Of a stretch of DNA of 6,666 nt, positions 5,688-6,666 are shown in pieces. Numbering within the stretch: the stretch's first letter is position 1; each line of letters starts with the position of its first letter. Both the position numbers and the translations under genes were made by a program. The notes beneath the pieces are model-generated. The model was not told the origin of the DNA. It ran no database searches and was given only the letters and a program-made list of their open reading frames with translations. Source of the DNA: Planctomycetota bacterium (GTDB taxonomy: Bacteria > Planctomycetota > JAMOSO01); assembly GCA_027063065.1 (NCBI GenBank), contig JAMOSO010000045.1:1-6666 (forward strand), written 5' to 3'.

Positions 5688-6666
5688 TTATTCTAAATTA
5701 TATTCTGAATCATCAATCGTAGATGCCTCTATTTCAGAAGCCTCTATTGCATCGTTCACGTTATCTGGAACACTTGGAGGCTCTGGCAAGGTTACATTTA
5801 TAACATCCTCTATCATATCATTTACTTTATCTTGTTCTTCTTCTCCAGGTAAATTGTCAACATCTAAACCAGGAACTGTCACATCAGGATCTAAAGGAGC
5901 TTCTGGGTCATCTGGAGTTTCTACATTACCAGCTCCCGCAGGACTTGCTCCACCCACTACACCATTACCTAATCCAGCACCATCACTACCTTGAGGTGTG
6001 CCCTTACCAGGCGGTACATCCCTATCTGTTGGCGGCTGATTATTACCACCATGAGATGGAGACCATCCACCCAAGCCCAAACCTAGACCGTCTGCGACAC
6101 CCCTATCAGCATCACCCAGTTGTACCTTACCAACATTATTACCTACAAAGCCATATTGACCCGGCTCTAGGTGAGATTCGTAACCATCCACTTCAATATA
6201 ACAATCACCTTCTAGTGATGTAAATTCCGTATTGCCTGCATCATCTACATCTACAATGCCATCTGAGCCTCTTATTCCAGCAATCGCCGTTGGAGTTTTA
6301 ATTCTAACGGAAGCTTTTTTTAATCGCCCTAGATGCTCTAACTTAGCACGTAATTTGCCTTTTTTTAAAGATATCCTAATAACATCTTTGCTTTTATTTT
6401 TAATGAACCAAGATTGTTTAATATAATACGCATTTAAAGTAAAATCGGTATTATTACTTATTCTAAATGTGTGACCTTTTTCAGTTTTCAATAATAAAGT
6501 ACCATCATCTCCTGTTACAATATGCACGCCTATATTTAACTTTGAACCAGATTTCAAACTAATCACATCACCAGATTTTGACGTAATTGTTACAGTTCCC
6601 AATGATTCTAAAACTGTAATCTTTGCCTCATCAGTAGCTTGAACTATAGAAGTATAAAAACCAAAA
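5688..6666 (-). CDS. FecR-domain protein with Gly/Pro/Asp-rich tail, 5' end beyond window
   Basis: The frame is open from the TAA at 5688-5690 through the right edge of the window. It gives 325 visible complete codons, the first residues reading FGFYTSIVQATDEAKITVLES. VQA-TD looks like the end of a signal peptide, so the true start lies outside and the internal TTG at 6602 is not it. The FecR domain occupies about the first 180 visible residues, and its hallmark IKTPTAIAGIRGSDGIVDV (about 119-137 of the visible part) is intact. After it comes a Gly-rich segment (GLGLGLGG), then Pro/Gly/Asp-rich repetitive sequence, and finally an acidic tail of about 55 residues ending EYNLE. FecR domains occur in sigma-factor regulators and in exported bacterial proteins of unknown ligand. 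No transmembrane helix is visible here, so the export form fits better. A terminator lies just after its stop. Confidence 0.88.
   Translation of the reverse strand, partial: FGFYTSIVQATDEAKITVLESLGTVTITSKSGDVISLKSGSKLNIGVHIVTGDDGTLLLKTEKGHTFRISNNTDFTLNAYYIKQSWFIKNKSKDVIRISLKKGKLRAKLEHLGRLKKASVRIKTPTAIAGIRGSDGIVDVDDAGNTEFTSLEGDCYIEVDGYESHLEPGQYGFVGNNVGKVQLGDADRGVADGLGLGLGGWSPSHGGNNQPPTDRDVPPGKGTPQGSDGAGLGNGVVGGASPAGAGNVETPDDPEAPLDPDVTVPGLDVDNLPGEEEQDKVNDMIEDVINVTLPEPPSVPDNVNDAIEASEIEASTIDDSEYNLE

Noticed and set aside
5608-5994. A + strand frame of 128 codons with Ser/Thr/Pro-rich product
   Set aside because: It is the complement of the low-complexity tail of the FecR gene plus the terminator, and its start region runs through the inverted repeat and terminator. 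The FecR frame is much longer and has a recognisable domain.
5945-6223. A + strand frame rich in His, Tyr and Pro
   Set aside because: It is a shadow opposite the Gly/Pro-rich FecR tail; the composition is an artefact of the reverse complement.

Overview
The window comes from an AT-rich bacterial chromosome (about one third G+C by eye). The organism has a Gram-negative cell plan: there is an exported HEAT-repeat protein, a small predicted lipoprotein, a FecR-domain protein and a YrbG-type Ca2+/Na+ exchanger. The exchanger's C-terminal end and the proC-yggU order recall proteobacteria. The Hanks-type kinase with an HRD-x-SP catalytic loop, together with HEAT and FecR proteins, is more typical of deltaproteobacterial, PVC or similar lineages. 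I cannot name the taxon from the sequence.

Layout: (1) Bases 1-537, + strand: the C-terminal half of a CaCA-family exchanger, whose start lies outside the window. (2) All other genes are on the - strand and converge on the exchanger. Read in their transcription direction they are: a FecR-domain protein with a long Gly/Pro/Asp-rich tail (5' end beyond base 6666); a strong Rho-independent terminator (5653-5681); a short intergenic region with a nearly perfect inverted repeat (5584-5638); and then a tight run of seven genes. These are a 176-residue single-pass membrane protein with an HTH-like N-terminus, a 50-residue lipoprotein, an exported HEAT-repeat protein, a Hanks-type Ser/Thr kinase, proC, a yggU/DUF167 gene and an FAD/NAD(P) oxidoreductase.

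Most junctions in the run are 2-nt gaps or short overlaps (4 nt and about 11 nt). Only the 69-nt gap before the kinase could hide another promoter. The run therefore looks like one operon in which a membrane/envelope set plus a soluble kinase sits directly upstream of proline-synthesis housekeeping genes. No one has shown that the membrane protein, lipoprotein, HEAT protein and kinase act together. Their arrangement makes them a reasonable candidate envelope-sensing or signalling cassette, and this is the most interesting part of the window.

The lipoprotein gene (4879-5031) is easy to miss because of its size. The proC, HEAT and FecR starts need correction from the longest-ORF choices; the reasons are given in each entry. 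I saw no rRNA, tRNA, CRISPR array, transposase or phage gene.
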